Assembly (NCBI RefSeq): GCF_016917355.1
Contig: NZ_CP070304.1
Coordinates: forward strand, 4,650,001-4,714,000
From: Glaciimonas sp. PAMC28666
Lineage (GTDB): Bacteria > Pseudomonadota > Gammaproteobacteria > Burkholderiales > Burkholderiaceae_D
Direction: 5' to 3'
DNA length: 64,000 bases
This document shows, piece by piece, positions 1 to 7,722 of the stretch. The notes under the pieces were generated by a model, which had not been told where the DNA came from, ran no database searches, and saw only the letters and a list, made by a program, of their open reading frames with translations. Every line of letters starts with the position of its first letter. The stretch's first letter is position 1. The position numbers were made by a program, and so were the translations under genes.

Positions 1-516
1 GCCGGTATTGACTATCGCAGACGCGCAATGGATTTGGTGGACAGTTACTACACGCCACTCAATGGTGATAGCGATCGCTCCTTGCGGCATGCTTTCGCCG
101 GAGTGGCTGAAATGGCAGACCAGGATCCGGTGGTTGACATTGAAGCGCGTAAAATCAAGTCATTGCGGCGTGCGGGTGGTGTTATTTGGTTTGATTTCGC
201 AACTTTGTGTGGTGGGCCACGTTCACAGAATGATTATCTCGAACTCGCCAGTCGGTTTCATACAGTAATATTGTCCGGTATCCCACAAATGTCCGCGGCG
301 ATGTCTTCCGAAGCACGCCGGTTTACATGGCTGATTGATGTGTTTTATGATCACAAGATTAAATTGATTATGTCTGCTGCGGTGGTGCCAGAAGAACTCT
401 ATACCCAAGGTATGCTGGCAAACGAATTCCATCGGACAGTGTCACGGATTAGTGAGATGCAATCGCAGGAGTATATGGACTCCGAGCAACGTGGCAGTGC
501 GGACGCGATCGCTTGA
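1..516 (+). CDS. zapE: Cell division protein ZapE, AFG1-like ATPase (C-terminal part)
   Basis: The reading frame is open from the first base of the window to the TGA at 514-516, so the N-terminal part, including the Walker A motif, lies outside. The visible 171 residues match the C-terminal part of the ZapE/AFG1 family: the segment around IWFDFATLCGGPRSQNDYLELA followed by the sensor-like VILSGIPQMS and the stretch RRFTWLIDVFYDHKIKLIMSA, both hallmarks of this family. ZapE is a cytoplasmic P-loop ATPase associated with the FtsZ ring in Escherichia coli. The short Ser/Gln/Glu-rich tail after the conserved domain is not informative. A start at the internal ATG (28) would be only an artefact of the cut. 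Confidence 0.9.
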   Translation, partial: AGIDYRRRAMDLVDSYYTPLNGDSDRSLRHAFAGVAEMADQDPVVDIEARKIKSLRRAGGVIWFDFATLCGGPRSQNDYLELASRFHTVILSGIPQMSAAMSSEARRFTWLIDVFYDHKIKLIMSAAVVPEELYTQGMLANEFHRTVSRISEMQSQEYMDSEQRGSADAIA

Positions 517-639
517 CCGTTCAGGTCAAGGCAGATTGAAACGTCTGTTATCTTCCTGCATAAAGCGATGGCATGCGTCATCCTTGGGTGACAGCGTTGA
601 AGAACCGAATAATGCAATGTAAGAAATGGATGGAAACAC

Positions 640-1725
640 GTGAGATTCGCTACTTTTGTTATGAAAACGCCGCATACAATGCATTCAAAGATTACGCAAT
701 CCTCCCATAAAGCCACCGGGGCCGTTGATTCTCAGGGCGTAAAACCAACGCTACTGCTGGCTGCGATGCTGCTCTTTGTCGGGTGTGGCCTCACAGGCAT
801 GATCCATGCGCAAGAGGTAGCGAAACCGGTTCAAAACGGCAGTATCACGTCCGAAAGCGCACCCAGCAATAATGGTAGCGTCCAAGTCGGTGCTGATCAA
901 GTTACACCAAACATCAATGCAAACAAGCCCAATGCCGAGGTGGGTGGTACGGCGGGCGTCAACGGAAGTATTAAACAATCCGATAGTGCGGTTGCCAATC
1001 CTGATGCGTTAAGAGATCCTAATAAAGTATTCGACGCGTCGATCCCCGCTGCCGAATTTGTCGCGCGTCATCCGCCCGGCTCCATTAGCTCAGTGGTCGG
1101 CGCTGACGATGTGCTGACCGATGTCACCAAAGCGCGGGCTGAGGTCGAATTACGTAACACCAATGAACGACGCGTTTGCTATAAAAAGTTTTTTACGAAT
1201 CACTGTTTAGACGCCGTAAAAGAACAACGTCGCCTGGCGTTAAAGCAAATTCGCCCGTTGGAAGTTGAGGCGAACGCATTTAAGCGTCGCGCTACTGCGG
1301 ATGACCGCGATAAAGCGCTCGCAGAACAGCAAGCAAAAAACGACATATCTGCGCCCAAGCTGCAACAGGATCAAAAGGACAAAGAAAGTTCGATTGCCGA
1401 TAAAGTGAAACAAGGCGGCGAACACGACGCGGCGGTGACAGCGAACACCAAGCTTCACGCAGGTGAAGCTGAGAAGCGGGTCTCGGACAATGCAAAAAAA
1501 TTGCAACAGATTCAACAAAATGAGACTGCAAAAACCTCTGAACGAGCAGCCAATAGGGCTGCGTTTGCCAAAAAAGGCCAGGATGCGGCGGACCGTCAGC
1601 GCGACATAGCTGAGAAAAAAGCAGAAAAGGCGCGTCAACTGGCCGAGAAGAAGGCTGGAGCAGCGCCAACCGCCACTTCGCCAGCACTAGCACCCACAAC
1701 CACAAAATTGCCGGCGCAACCTTAA
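640..1725 (+). CDS. Exported or membrane-anchored coiled-coil protein of unknown function
   Basis: I do not recognise a named family. A hydrophobic stretch at about residues 37-52 (TLLLAAMLLFVGCGL) ends near an AQ/E signal-peptidase-like site; the Cys in VGCG could alternatively be a lipobox. It is followed by a low-complexity Asn/Ser/Val region and, from about residue 160, a charged Lys/Ala/Glu/Gln-rich helix with VCYKKFFTNHCLDAVKEQRR near its start (two Cys), then long coiled-coil-like repeats and a Pro/Thr/Ala tail. The first possible start is GTG 640; ATG 661 and ATG 679 are in frame, none has a convincing ribosome-binding site, so the N-terminus is uncertain. It sits between zapE and the two-component system, same strand, separate from both. 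Probably a periplasmic structural protein; no enzymatic role is visible. Confidence 0.65.
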   Translation: MRFATFVMKTPHTMHSKITQSSHKATGAVDSQGVKPTLLLAAMLLFVGCGLTGMIHAQEVAKPVQNGSITSESAPSNNGSVQVGADQVTPNINANKPNAEVGGTAGVNGSIKQSDSAVANPDALRDPNKVFDASIPAAEFVARHPPGSISSVVGADDVLTDVTKARAEVELRNTNERRVCYKKFFTNHCLDAVKEQRRLALKQIRPLEVEANAFKRRATADDRDKALAEQQAKNDISAPKLQQDQKDKESSIADKVKQGGEHDAAVTANTKLHAGEAEKRVSDNAKKLQQIQQNETAKTSERAANRAAFAKKGQDAADRQRDIAEKKAEKARQLAEKKAGAAPTATSPALAPTTTKLPAQP

Positions 1726-1921
1726 ATATACCGAACCCAACGCTGGCACATTATTGCGCCGGTCAGATCGCATGGAAAGGTTTTTCTCTTAAGCCGAGAA
1801 CCACGTCTCTGGTTCGCACCGAATAGCGGTGAATTCTGATCGGTATTGCGCCAGATCAAAAAACGGTTGACGCGTACTCCCCACATTTGCTCCCGGCTTT
1901 ACGCCGAGTGCCTCGTGCGGC

Positions 1922-1954
1922 CTTAAGACTGCCTTAATCCGGCTGAGGTACTAT
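1922..1954 (+). promoter_or_regulatory. PmrA/QseB-type box and -10 of the qseBC promoter
   Basis: CTTAAG (1922-1927), five bases, CTTAAT (1933-1938) fits the PmrA/QseB direct-repeat consensus YTTAAK-N5-YTTAAK exactly. A -10-like TACTAT follows at 1949-1954, so the box overlaps the -35 position. The predicted transcription start falls about at the qseB ATG (1962), which would make the message leaderless or nearly so; only a weak CAGG precedes the ATG. The likely meaning is autoregulation of the two-component system. Confidence 0.6.
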
Positions 1955-1961
1955 CAGGCTT

Positions 1962-2627
1962 ATGCGTATCCTCCTTGCAGAAGACGACCCCTCGCTAGGC
2001 GCGACCGTACAATCCTGGCTTCAGCTTGACGGCTATGCGGTAGACTGGGTTCAGCGCGGCGATTCTGCCGCAATGGCACTTCAAACACACAATTATGATT
2101 GCTTGTTGCTCGATCGCGGCCTGCCCGGCATATCCGGCGATCAGCTTCTGACGCAATTGCGCGCCAATAAAGATCTCGTTCCGGTGCTAATGTTCACGGC
2201 CAGAGATACCTTGGGAGACCGGATCGGCGGCCTTGATCTCGGCGCTGATGATTATCTGATCAAGCCAGTAGACCTGGAAGAAATGTCCGCGAGAATTCGG
2301 GCGGCGATGCGGCGTCATGGTTACCTTGCCGACAACCTCATAAATCATGCAAATATCACCTTGGATATCGCCAGCAAGCGGGTGACATGTGACGGCGCGC
2401 TGGTCGAATTGACCGCCCGTGAATTCGCGGTGTTGCATGCATTGATGTTACATCGTAAGCAGATTGTTACCCGCGCCCAAATCGAGGAAGCATTGTATGG
2501 TTGGGGTGAAGAGGTGGAAAGTAATGCAATCGAAGTGCACATTCATCATCTTCGCAAAAAGCTGGGCGCATCATTGATTATCACGGTGCGTAACCTCGGT
2601 TATCGCTTAAAAGAAGATCATGTCTGA
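1962..2627 (+). CDS. qseB: OmpR-family response regulator, QseB/PmrA type
   Basis: The 221 residues contain an N-terminal receiver domain with the acidic pair D8-D9, phosphoacceptor D51 in LLLDRGLPG, T79-like FTARD and the conserved Lys in YLIKP, then a C-terminal winged helix (LTAREFAVLHALMLHRKQIVTRAQIEEALYGW ... IEVHIHHLRKKLG). Length and sequence style match the QseB/PmrA/TctD group. It overlaps the downstream kinase gene by 8 bases, which indicates co-translation. A PmrA-type box lies 24 bases upstream and a second one upstream of the ygiW-like gene. The assignment to QseB rather than PmrA rests on the QseC-like partner and the nearby ygiW homologue; it should be read as family-level. Confidence 0.88.
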   Translation: MRILLAEDDPSLGATVQSWLQLDGYAVDWVQRGDSAAMALQTHNYDCLLLDRGLPGISGDQLLTQLRANKDLVPVLMFTARDTLGDRIGGLDLGADDYLIKPVDLEEMSARIRAAMRRHGYLADNLINHANITLDIASKRVTCDGALVELTAREFAVLHALMLHRKQIVTRAQIEEALYGWGEEVESNAIEVHIHHLRKKLGASLIITVRNLGYRLKEDHV

Positions 2628-4023
2628 AGCGCCGCCGGACAAGGTTAACCATGATCGTGCGGCACACCAGCGCGGCGCATATTCGTTACGGTTACGGCTG
2701 CTATGGACGATTCTCGGCACCAGCACGCTCATGTGGATCGCCAGCATCACCATCATGGTATTCATCGCCTGGCATGAAACCAACGAGGTGTTTGATGATG
2801 CGCTCAAGGAGTCCAGTTATTTGATAATGGCTGCTACCACCGACTTCAATGAGCGTGGCTTGCTGGCTGAAACCGGCGCCGGCACCAACGAGCCTCGCAA
2901 AGTTGATATCCAATATCAGATCGTGGTGAATAATCGCGTGATTCAACGCACCAATAAGGCGCCGGATAGTCCTTTCGTTCCCCGTTTTGACAAGCGCAAG
3001 GGCTTTACAAATATTGTGATCGATGGAAAAAGCTGGCGTATTTTCGTGGTGCGTAGCAAGGATGCCCATTTTGAAGTGCAAGTCGGTCAAAGGCTAAAAA
3101 AGCGCCTGGATATTTTGGAGGAACTAGCGGGTAGCCTGACCATTCCTGCATTGTTACTCCTGGCAATGTTGGGCTTGGTGAGTTGGTATTGCGTTAATCG
3201 TGTGATGAAGCCGATCAACTTCACGGCCGATGCGCTGTTGCTGAAATCACGCGATGACCTCACCCCTTTGCTGGTGGAGGGGCAGCCGACTGAACTTAAG
3301 CCGATCGTCAGCGCCTTAAACGGCATGCTGTTGCGTCTGGATACGGCAATGCAGTCCGAACGTCGCTTCACAGCCGACGCGGCACATGAGTTGCGAACGC
3401 CACTTGCTGCACTGGGTATGCACGTGCAATTATTGCAACGTCAGCACAGCGGATTGGCAGTGCCTTTTCAAAAACTACGTCACGACGTTGATCGCATGAC
3501 CGCTCTGGTCGAAAATCTTTTGGCATTGGCGCGACTTGATCCAATTAATCGCGATGGACTAGCGCGGCGAGCGGTCACGCTGGCACCGTTCCTTCAGGAT
3601 TTAACGGCGGTGCATTCGGCCGCTGCGGGACGCCGCGATATTCGCCTTGAAATACAGAATGGGGTGAATACGATGAACATGAATCCGGAATTGATTTACA
3701 TTGCATTGCGTAATCTTCTGGACAATGCGATGCGTTATTGTCCAGAAAAAAGCACGGTCCAGATTAGAACCAGCAACTGGGCGGGAGGCGTACGCATCGC
3801 GGTTTGTGATGATGGTCCTGGGGTTGATGAGGACCAACGCGGGCGACTGAGCGAACGATTTTTTCGGGTGCTGGGAAGCCGGGAGGCTGGCAGTGGATTG
3901 GGCTTGTCGATCGTGCGCCAGATCGCTGAGTTACACGGCGCGAAGTTGACGTTTGGGAGCGGCCTTAATGATCGTGGTCTCGGCGTTTATCTGGACTTCC
4001 CGCCCGAACATCTTGTTTGCTAA
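2620..4023 (+). CDS. qseC: Sensor histidine kinase, QseC type
   Basis: A 467-residue membrane kinase. A transmembrane helix (about residues 27-50) is followed by a periplasmic sensor region of roughly 110 residues, a second helix (about 168-190), a HAMP-like linker, the dimerisation/phosphoacceptor helix with H256 in DAAHELRTPLAAL, and a catalytic domain with N box (NLLDNAMRYC), G1 (DDGPGVD), F box and G2 (GSGLGLSIV). The order and the ERRFTADAAHELR sequence are typical of QseC. The start overlaps qseB by 8 bases. It should phosphorylate the QseB-like regulator; the signal cannot be read from the sequence. The next gene, a YgiW homologue, is a neighbour of qseBC in enterobacteria too, although on the other side. 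Confidence 0.88.
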   Translation: MSEAPPDKVNHDRAAHQRGAYSLRLRLLWTILGTSTLMWIASITIMVFIAWHETNEVFDDALKESSYLIMAATTDFNERGLLAETGAGTNEPRKVDIQYQIVVNNRVIQRTNKAPDSPFVPRFDKRKGFTNIVIDGKSWRIFVVRSKDAHFEVQVGQRLKKRLDILEELAGSLTIPALLLLAMLGLVSWYCVNRVMKPINFTADALLLKSRDDLTPLLVEGQPTELKPIVSALNGMLLRLDTAMQSERRFTADAAHELRTPLAALGMHVQLLQRQHSGLAVPFQKLRHDVDRMTALVENLLALARLDPINRDGLARRAVTLAPFLQDLTAVHSAAAGRRDIRLEIQNGVNTMNMNPELIYIALRNLLDNAMRYCPEKSTVQIRTSNWAGGVRIAVCDDGPGVDEDQRGRLSERFFRVLGSREAGSGLGLSIVRQIAELHGAKLTFGSGLNDRGLGVYLDFPPEHLVC

Positions 4024-4063
4024 AGTGATTGACCGTTCGACAAATAAGGAGGAATTTTTGGTT

Positions 4064-4096
4064 CTTAAGATAACGTTAATGTTGAGGGAGTTTAAT
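4064..4096 (+). promoter_or_regulatory. PmrA/QseB-type box and -10 upstream of ygiW
   Basis: CTTAAG (4064-4069), five bases, GTTAAT (4075-4080) matches the YTTAAK-N5-YTTAAK box with one mismatch. A -10-like TTTAAT lies at 4091-4096. The 10-base distance from box to -10 is identical to that in front of qseB, which argues that both are real targets of the adjacent regulator. The leader before the ygiW ATG (4170) would be about 65 bases. Confidence 0.5.
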
Positions 4097-4169
4097 AGCA
4101 CCAGGTTCGGCGAACAAGAAGAATGCGCTGGCCCCACTAATACACTCATCGTTATCAAAAGGAACCCTC

Positions 4170-4574
4170 ATGAATCGCATCGCTAAAGTTATTGCCATCA
4201 CTGTCTTAACTGTTTCCTCCGCAGCGGCGATGGCGCAAAGTTATACCGGGCCTACCGCCAGTTCGGCAGGCGCCAGTCCGCACTATACCGGCCCGTCAAC
4301 GATTCCGAAAATGACGGCAAAACAATTGCTGGATAACGGCACAGACGATCAGTACGTCACGTTAAATGGAAAGCTGATTAGCCATGCGGGAAGCAAGGAT
4401 TACGTTTTTGCTGACGCCAGCGGGCAAATTAAGGTAAAAATTTCGTCAAAATATTTTCCGGCGAATCAAATAATTGACGGCAATACGCCGGTCGAAATCA
4501 CCGGAAAATTTGATAAAAACCGTTTTGGGACATCCAAACTGGAAGTCAAGCAAATCAAGGTGACCGCTAGTTGA
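4170..4574 (+). CDS. ygiW: YgiW/YdeI-family periplasmic OB-fold stress protein (BOF domain)
   Basis: The 134-residue product starts with a clear Sec signal peptide (about residues 1-22, cleavage after AMAQ) and continues with a bacterial OB-fold domain: MTAKQLLDNGTDDQYVTLNGKLI, DYVFADASGQIKVKIS, NTPVEITGKFDKNRFGTSKLEVKQIKV. This is the layout of E. coli YgiW and Salmonella VisP, small periplasmic proteins linked to stress tolerance and QseBC/PmrAB signalling. A short YTGP motif occurs twice in the linker after the signal peptide. The gene follows the QseC-type kinase on the same strand and has its own candidate QseB box. A strong ribosome-binding site (AAAGGA) precedes the ATG. An intrinsic terminator lies about 130 bases downstream. 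Confidence 0.88.
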   Translation: MNRIAKVIAITVLTVSSAAAMAQSYTGPTASSAGASPHYTGPSTIPKMTAKQLLDNGTDDQYVTLNGKLISHAGSKDYVFADASGQIKVKISSKYFPANQIIDGNTPVEITGKFDKNRFGTSKLEVKQIKVTAS

Positions 4575-4706
4575 TGCAAATCGGTGAACGGCAAATTGCG
4601 ACGCATTGACGACCTACTTTTGTTCGATGCCATCAATGTGGTAAGGAAGTTGTTTCTGTAGCAAGCTGCTATTTTATTTGTCTCTTCCATTCTTATTAAA
4701 GTCTGC

Positions 4707-4741
4707 GCAGACGACCTCGTAAAGAGTCGTCTGCTTTTTTT
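4707..4741 (+). terminator. Intrinsic terminator downstream of ygiW
   Basis: A perfect 9-bp stem GCAGACGAC (4707-4715) / GTCGTCTGC (4726-4734) with a 10-base loop is followed by seven T (4735-4741). It is the nearest strong terminator for the ygiW transcript. Confidence 0.85.
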
Positions 4742-5035
4742 GCGTATTTTTCTTCCGAATTGGTGCCTGCCGCTTGCCCGCATCGACTTTGTATTGGCGC
4801 ATTCATCCAGGTAGATTAAACTGATCCTTTAATAGAGTTGGCTGACAAGCGGCCAATCCCGCGTATCTGGCGGCTCAACGAGGGATGCATTAAAGAAAAA
4901 GAAAACGAAAGCAACTCGCAAACGGACGCCAGCAGTCAATGCTTGTCATAAAAAATTATTACACGCAGGAATAACTTGTATTAAGTACAAGCCAAACCCT
5001 TCACATTTATTGAATTTCATTGCAGGGAAGTGACT
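4742..5035. other. Intergenic stretch, no gene seen
   Basis: Together with 4575-4706 this gap separates ygiW from the YdcH-like gene. No ORF with a plausible start and no further strong hairpin was found. The last 100 bases are AT-rich and probably hold the promoter of the small gene that follows. Confidence 0.4.
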
Positions 5036-5236
5036 ATGCTAGATCGGGAAGATATTCACCGGCGTATCATTGAGCTAGAAGTCGAACATCGCGATCTTGA
5101 TTCTGTGATTGATGTCATGGCTAACGAGGTCCGACGCGAAGAGTTACAATTGCGACGTTTGAAGAAGCGCAAATTGCAATTGAAAGACCACATTACGCTG
5201 TTAAGAATGCAATTAATTCCAGATATTCCCGCATAG
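5036..5236 (+). CDS. YdcH-like (DUF465) small coiled-coil protein
   Basis: A 66-residue, highly charged, fully helical protein: DIHRRIIELEVEHRDLDSVIDVMANE followed by RREELQLRRLKKRKLQLKDHITLL. The two-helix pattern and ending IPDI match the YdcH/DUF465 family, small cytoplasmic proteins of unknown function common in proteobacteria. A GTG at 5030 is in frame, but the AGGGA at 5024-5028 is best spaced for the ATG at 5036, which was chosen. It is followed after 73 bases by the helicase gene on the same strand; co-transcription is possible. Confidence 0.75.
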   Translation: MLDREDIHRRIIELEVEHRDLDSVIDVMANEVRREELQLRRLKKRKLQLKDHITLLRMQLIPDIPA

Positions 5237-5309
5237 ATACTATCGTCTGCACCCGGATCGTCAAGTTGCACTCAACACTAGTTCAGCGCCGCTACCGGAC
5301 GCAGCGACA

Positions 5310-7406
5310 ATGTTTTCGCATGGTTCTGAACCTCCTAGCCTATTACCGACAGTTACCTTGACCGAAGATACATCCCACCCCATTGCCGAAAACGCCACTC
5401 CCGCCGGCACGCACGATGCCGATATCGATCAATTATTTGGTCCCGGAGGGCCACTCGGCCAGATCGTTGGCGGATTTCGGCCACGACTCGCCCAGACAGA
5501 AATGGCGAAGGCAATTGCTGAAGCTATCGCGCAACAGACGACGCTGATTGCCGAGGCGGGCACTGGCACCGGAAAGACGTTTGCTTATCTGGTACCGGCC
5601 CTGCTATGGGGCGGCAAGGTCATCGTCTCAACCGGCACCAAAAATCTGCAGGATCAATTATTTTTACGTGATATTCCCACAGTACGCAAAGCGCTCAGCG
5701 CACCGGTATCGATTGCGCTATTGAAAGGACGCGCGAATTATGTCTGCCATTTTCATCTGGAACGGACGCTTCAGAATGGGCGCATGACATCGCGCGAAGA
5801 CACAGGTCATTTACGTGAAATTTCCCGTTTCATGAAAACCACAAGCTCCGGCGATAAGGCGGAATTGTCAAAGGTCCCCGAAACGGCTTTAATCTGGAAT
5901 CTGGTGACTTCGACCCGCGACACCTGTCTCGGCGCCGAATGTCAGTACTATCAGGATTGCTTTGTCATGAAGGCGCGCAAAGAGGCGCAGCAAGCCGATA
6001 TCGTCGTCGTCAATCATCATCTGTTCTTTGCTGATGTCGCGTTAAAAGACACGGGTGTAGCGGAACTGCTTCCCTCGGCGAATACCATCATTTTTGATGA
6101 GGCGCACCAGTTACCCGAGGTCGCGACGTTATTTTTTGGCGACACGGTCTCAACTTCGCACATCCTCGAATTATGTCGAGACGTACTGGCTGAAGGCCTT
6201 TCGCATGCCCGAGACGGCGCCGACTGGGCCAAGGTCGTGATGCCGGTCGAGAAAGCTGCCCGCGATTTACGGTTAGCGTTTCCGCAGGATGTCGTACGCC
6301 TTGCGGTCAATCAGATCGCACCGTCCAGCATATTCTTTTCGGCGCTGGAGACGTTACGACAAGAGTTTGACGGAATGATCGCCACGTTGGAAAAACAAGC
6401 TGAGCGGGCTGAGACCATTGAGCAATGCCGTACCCGGGCAATCGAACTTGGCATGCGGATTGATGCGTGGAACAAGCCGGAATCGGGAAAAGCCAAAGCA
6501 AAGACCACTAGCATTAAAGATGCGGTGCATGGTGACGCCGAAGGTCGCGTGCTGTGGGTGGAGGCTTTTTCGACCTCTTTGCAATTACATCAGACCCCGC
6601 TATCAATCGCGCCAATTTTCAATAAACAGCGCGAAGGCGTTCCGCGCACCTGGATTTTTACGTCCGCAACGCTTGCAGTCAAAAACGATTTTCAGCACTA
6701 TGCCTCACAAATGGGGCTGACAGGCGAACCGGCGCAATCCTGGCCGAGCCCGTTTGAATACGGCGAGCAGGGGTTGCTGTATGTGCCCCAAAACTTGCCG
6801 CAACCAAATTCGCCTGAATACACCGATGCGGTGATTGACGCGGCGCTGCCCGTGATTGAAGCGGCTGGTGGTCGCGCCTTCTTGCTCTGCACGACTATTC
6901 GGGCGGTCAATCGGGCCGCAGAGAGGTTGCGCACCGAGTTCGAAGAACGCAAACTCCCGTTTCCATTATTTGTGCAAGGCGAAGCAGGGCGTACCGAATT
7001 GCTCGACCGGTTTCGCGCCGCTGGTAACGCGGTATTGATCGGCAGCCAGAGTTTTTGGGAGGGGGTCGACGTCCGCGGAGAAGCCTTGTCGCTGGTGATT
7101 ATCGATAAATTACCATTTTCTCCGCCCGACGATCCGGTGCTCGCAGCGCGTATCGAGGCGCTCGAGAAAAAAGGCATGAATGGTTTCATGCACCATCAAC
7201 TGCCTGCCGCTATCATCAATCTGAAACAGGGGGCAGGGCGTCTGATTCGCGACGAGACGGATCGCGGCGTGTTGATGATTTGCGATCCACGACTTATTTC
7301 AAAGGGTTACGGCAAACGTATCTGGCAAAGCTTGCCACCGTTTAAACGGACTCGCGATTTGAGTGTAGCGACCGAGTTTTTTAATACCGTACCGCTCGCT
7401 GTCTGA
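5310..7406 (+). CDS. yoaA: DinG/YoaA-family ATP-dependent DNA helicase (iron-sulfur, DEAH)
   Basis: A 698-residue superfamily 2 helicase of the XPD/DinG type, which unwinds DNA 5'-to-3' at forks or damage. Walker A AGTGTGKT is at about residues 82-90 and the DEAH box begins at D263. Four cysteines suited to hold a 4Fe-4S cluster are C146, C206, C211 and C217, in the usual place between motifs Ia and II. The C-terminal motifs include GSQSFWEGVDVRGE and the arginine-finger motif QGAGRLIRDETDRGV. LIAEAGTGTGKTFAYLVPALL resembles E. coli YoaA more than DinG, hence the symbol; a DinG label is equally used for this family. The first 25 residues before the conserved region look variable. A short GC stem (7405-7417) after the stop may be a weak terminator. 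Confidence 0.9.
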   Translation: MFSHGSEPPSLLPTVTLTEDTSHPIAENATPAGTHDADIDQLFGPGGPLGQIVGGFRPRLAQTEMAKAIAEAIAQQTTLIAEAGTGTGKTFAYLVPALLWGGKVIVSTGTKNLQDQLFLRDIPTVRKALSAPVSIALLKGRANYVCHFHLERTLQNGRMTSREDTGHLREISRFMKTTSSGDKAELSKVPETALIWNLVTSTRDTCLGAECQYYQDCFVMKARKEAQQADIVVVNHHLFFADVALKDTGVAELLPSANTIIFDEAHQLPEVATLFFGDTVSTSHILELCRDVLAEGLSHARDGADWAKVVMPVEKAARDLRLAFPQDVVRLAVNQIAPSSIFFSALETLRQEFDGMIATLEKQAERAETIEQCRTRAIELGMRIDAWNKPESGKAKAKTTSIKDAVHGDAEGRVLWVEAFSTSLQLHQTPLSIAPIFNKQREGVPRTWIFTSATLAVKNDFQHYASQMGLTGEPAQSWPSPFEYGEQGLLYVPQNLPQPNSPEYTDAVIDAALPVIEAAGGRAFLLCTTIRAVNRAAERLRTEFEERKLPFPLFVQGEAGRTELLDRFRAAGNAVLIGSQSFWEGVDVRGEALSLVIIDKLPFSPPDDPVLAARIEALEKKGMNGFMHHQLPAAIINLKQGAGRLIRDETDRGVLMICDPRLISKGYGKRIWQSLPPFKRTRDLSVATEFFNTVPLAV

Positions 7407-7722
7407 GGCTCCGCCTCCTTATTTAGAATGGCAGATTCCTCGTTGTCATTCGTTTGATCGTTCCATTTCGCGGGATGATGTTACAGTCACAGCGAGTGTC
7501 ACCTCGCCATAAGCAGGACTTCGGCATGTCTGACGCGAACTTTTAGAGTGGTTTGCCCGTCTGTCATTAACTGGTAACAATCAGGACCTATGGTTCTCAA
7601 AGCCAGAAAACGTCGATCTTCTCTTTTTCATCTTAATTCCCCCTAAAATCTTTCAAGTTACTTGTTGGTCATTGTCGAAATTGTTGAAAGTAGTGCAGTA
7701 TTCAGTAGATTGTGAGGATGTC
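7407..7722. other. Intergenic region upstream of ppx
   Basis: No gene is seen. It holds a small stem GAGGC/GCCTC (7405-7417) right at the end of the helicase gene, and a Pho-box-like sequence at 7561-7578. The ppx frame is open upstream of the chosen start to a TTG at 7672, but this lacks a ribosome-binding site. Confidence 0.4.
7561..7578 (+). promoter_or_regulatory. Possible Pho box upstream of ppx
   Basis: CTGTCAT (7561-7567), four bases, TGGTAAC (7572-7578) matches the two 7-base half-sites of the E. coli PHO-box consensus at 11 of 14 positions (7/7 and 4/7). It lies about 145 bases before the ppx start. Only one good half-site is present, so this is a weak prediction. Confidence 0.25.

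Noticed and set aside
1240-1705. Two overlapping minus-strand ORFs opposite the coiled-coil gene
   Set aside because: They mirror the biased Lys/Ala codons of the real gene on the other strand.
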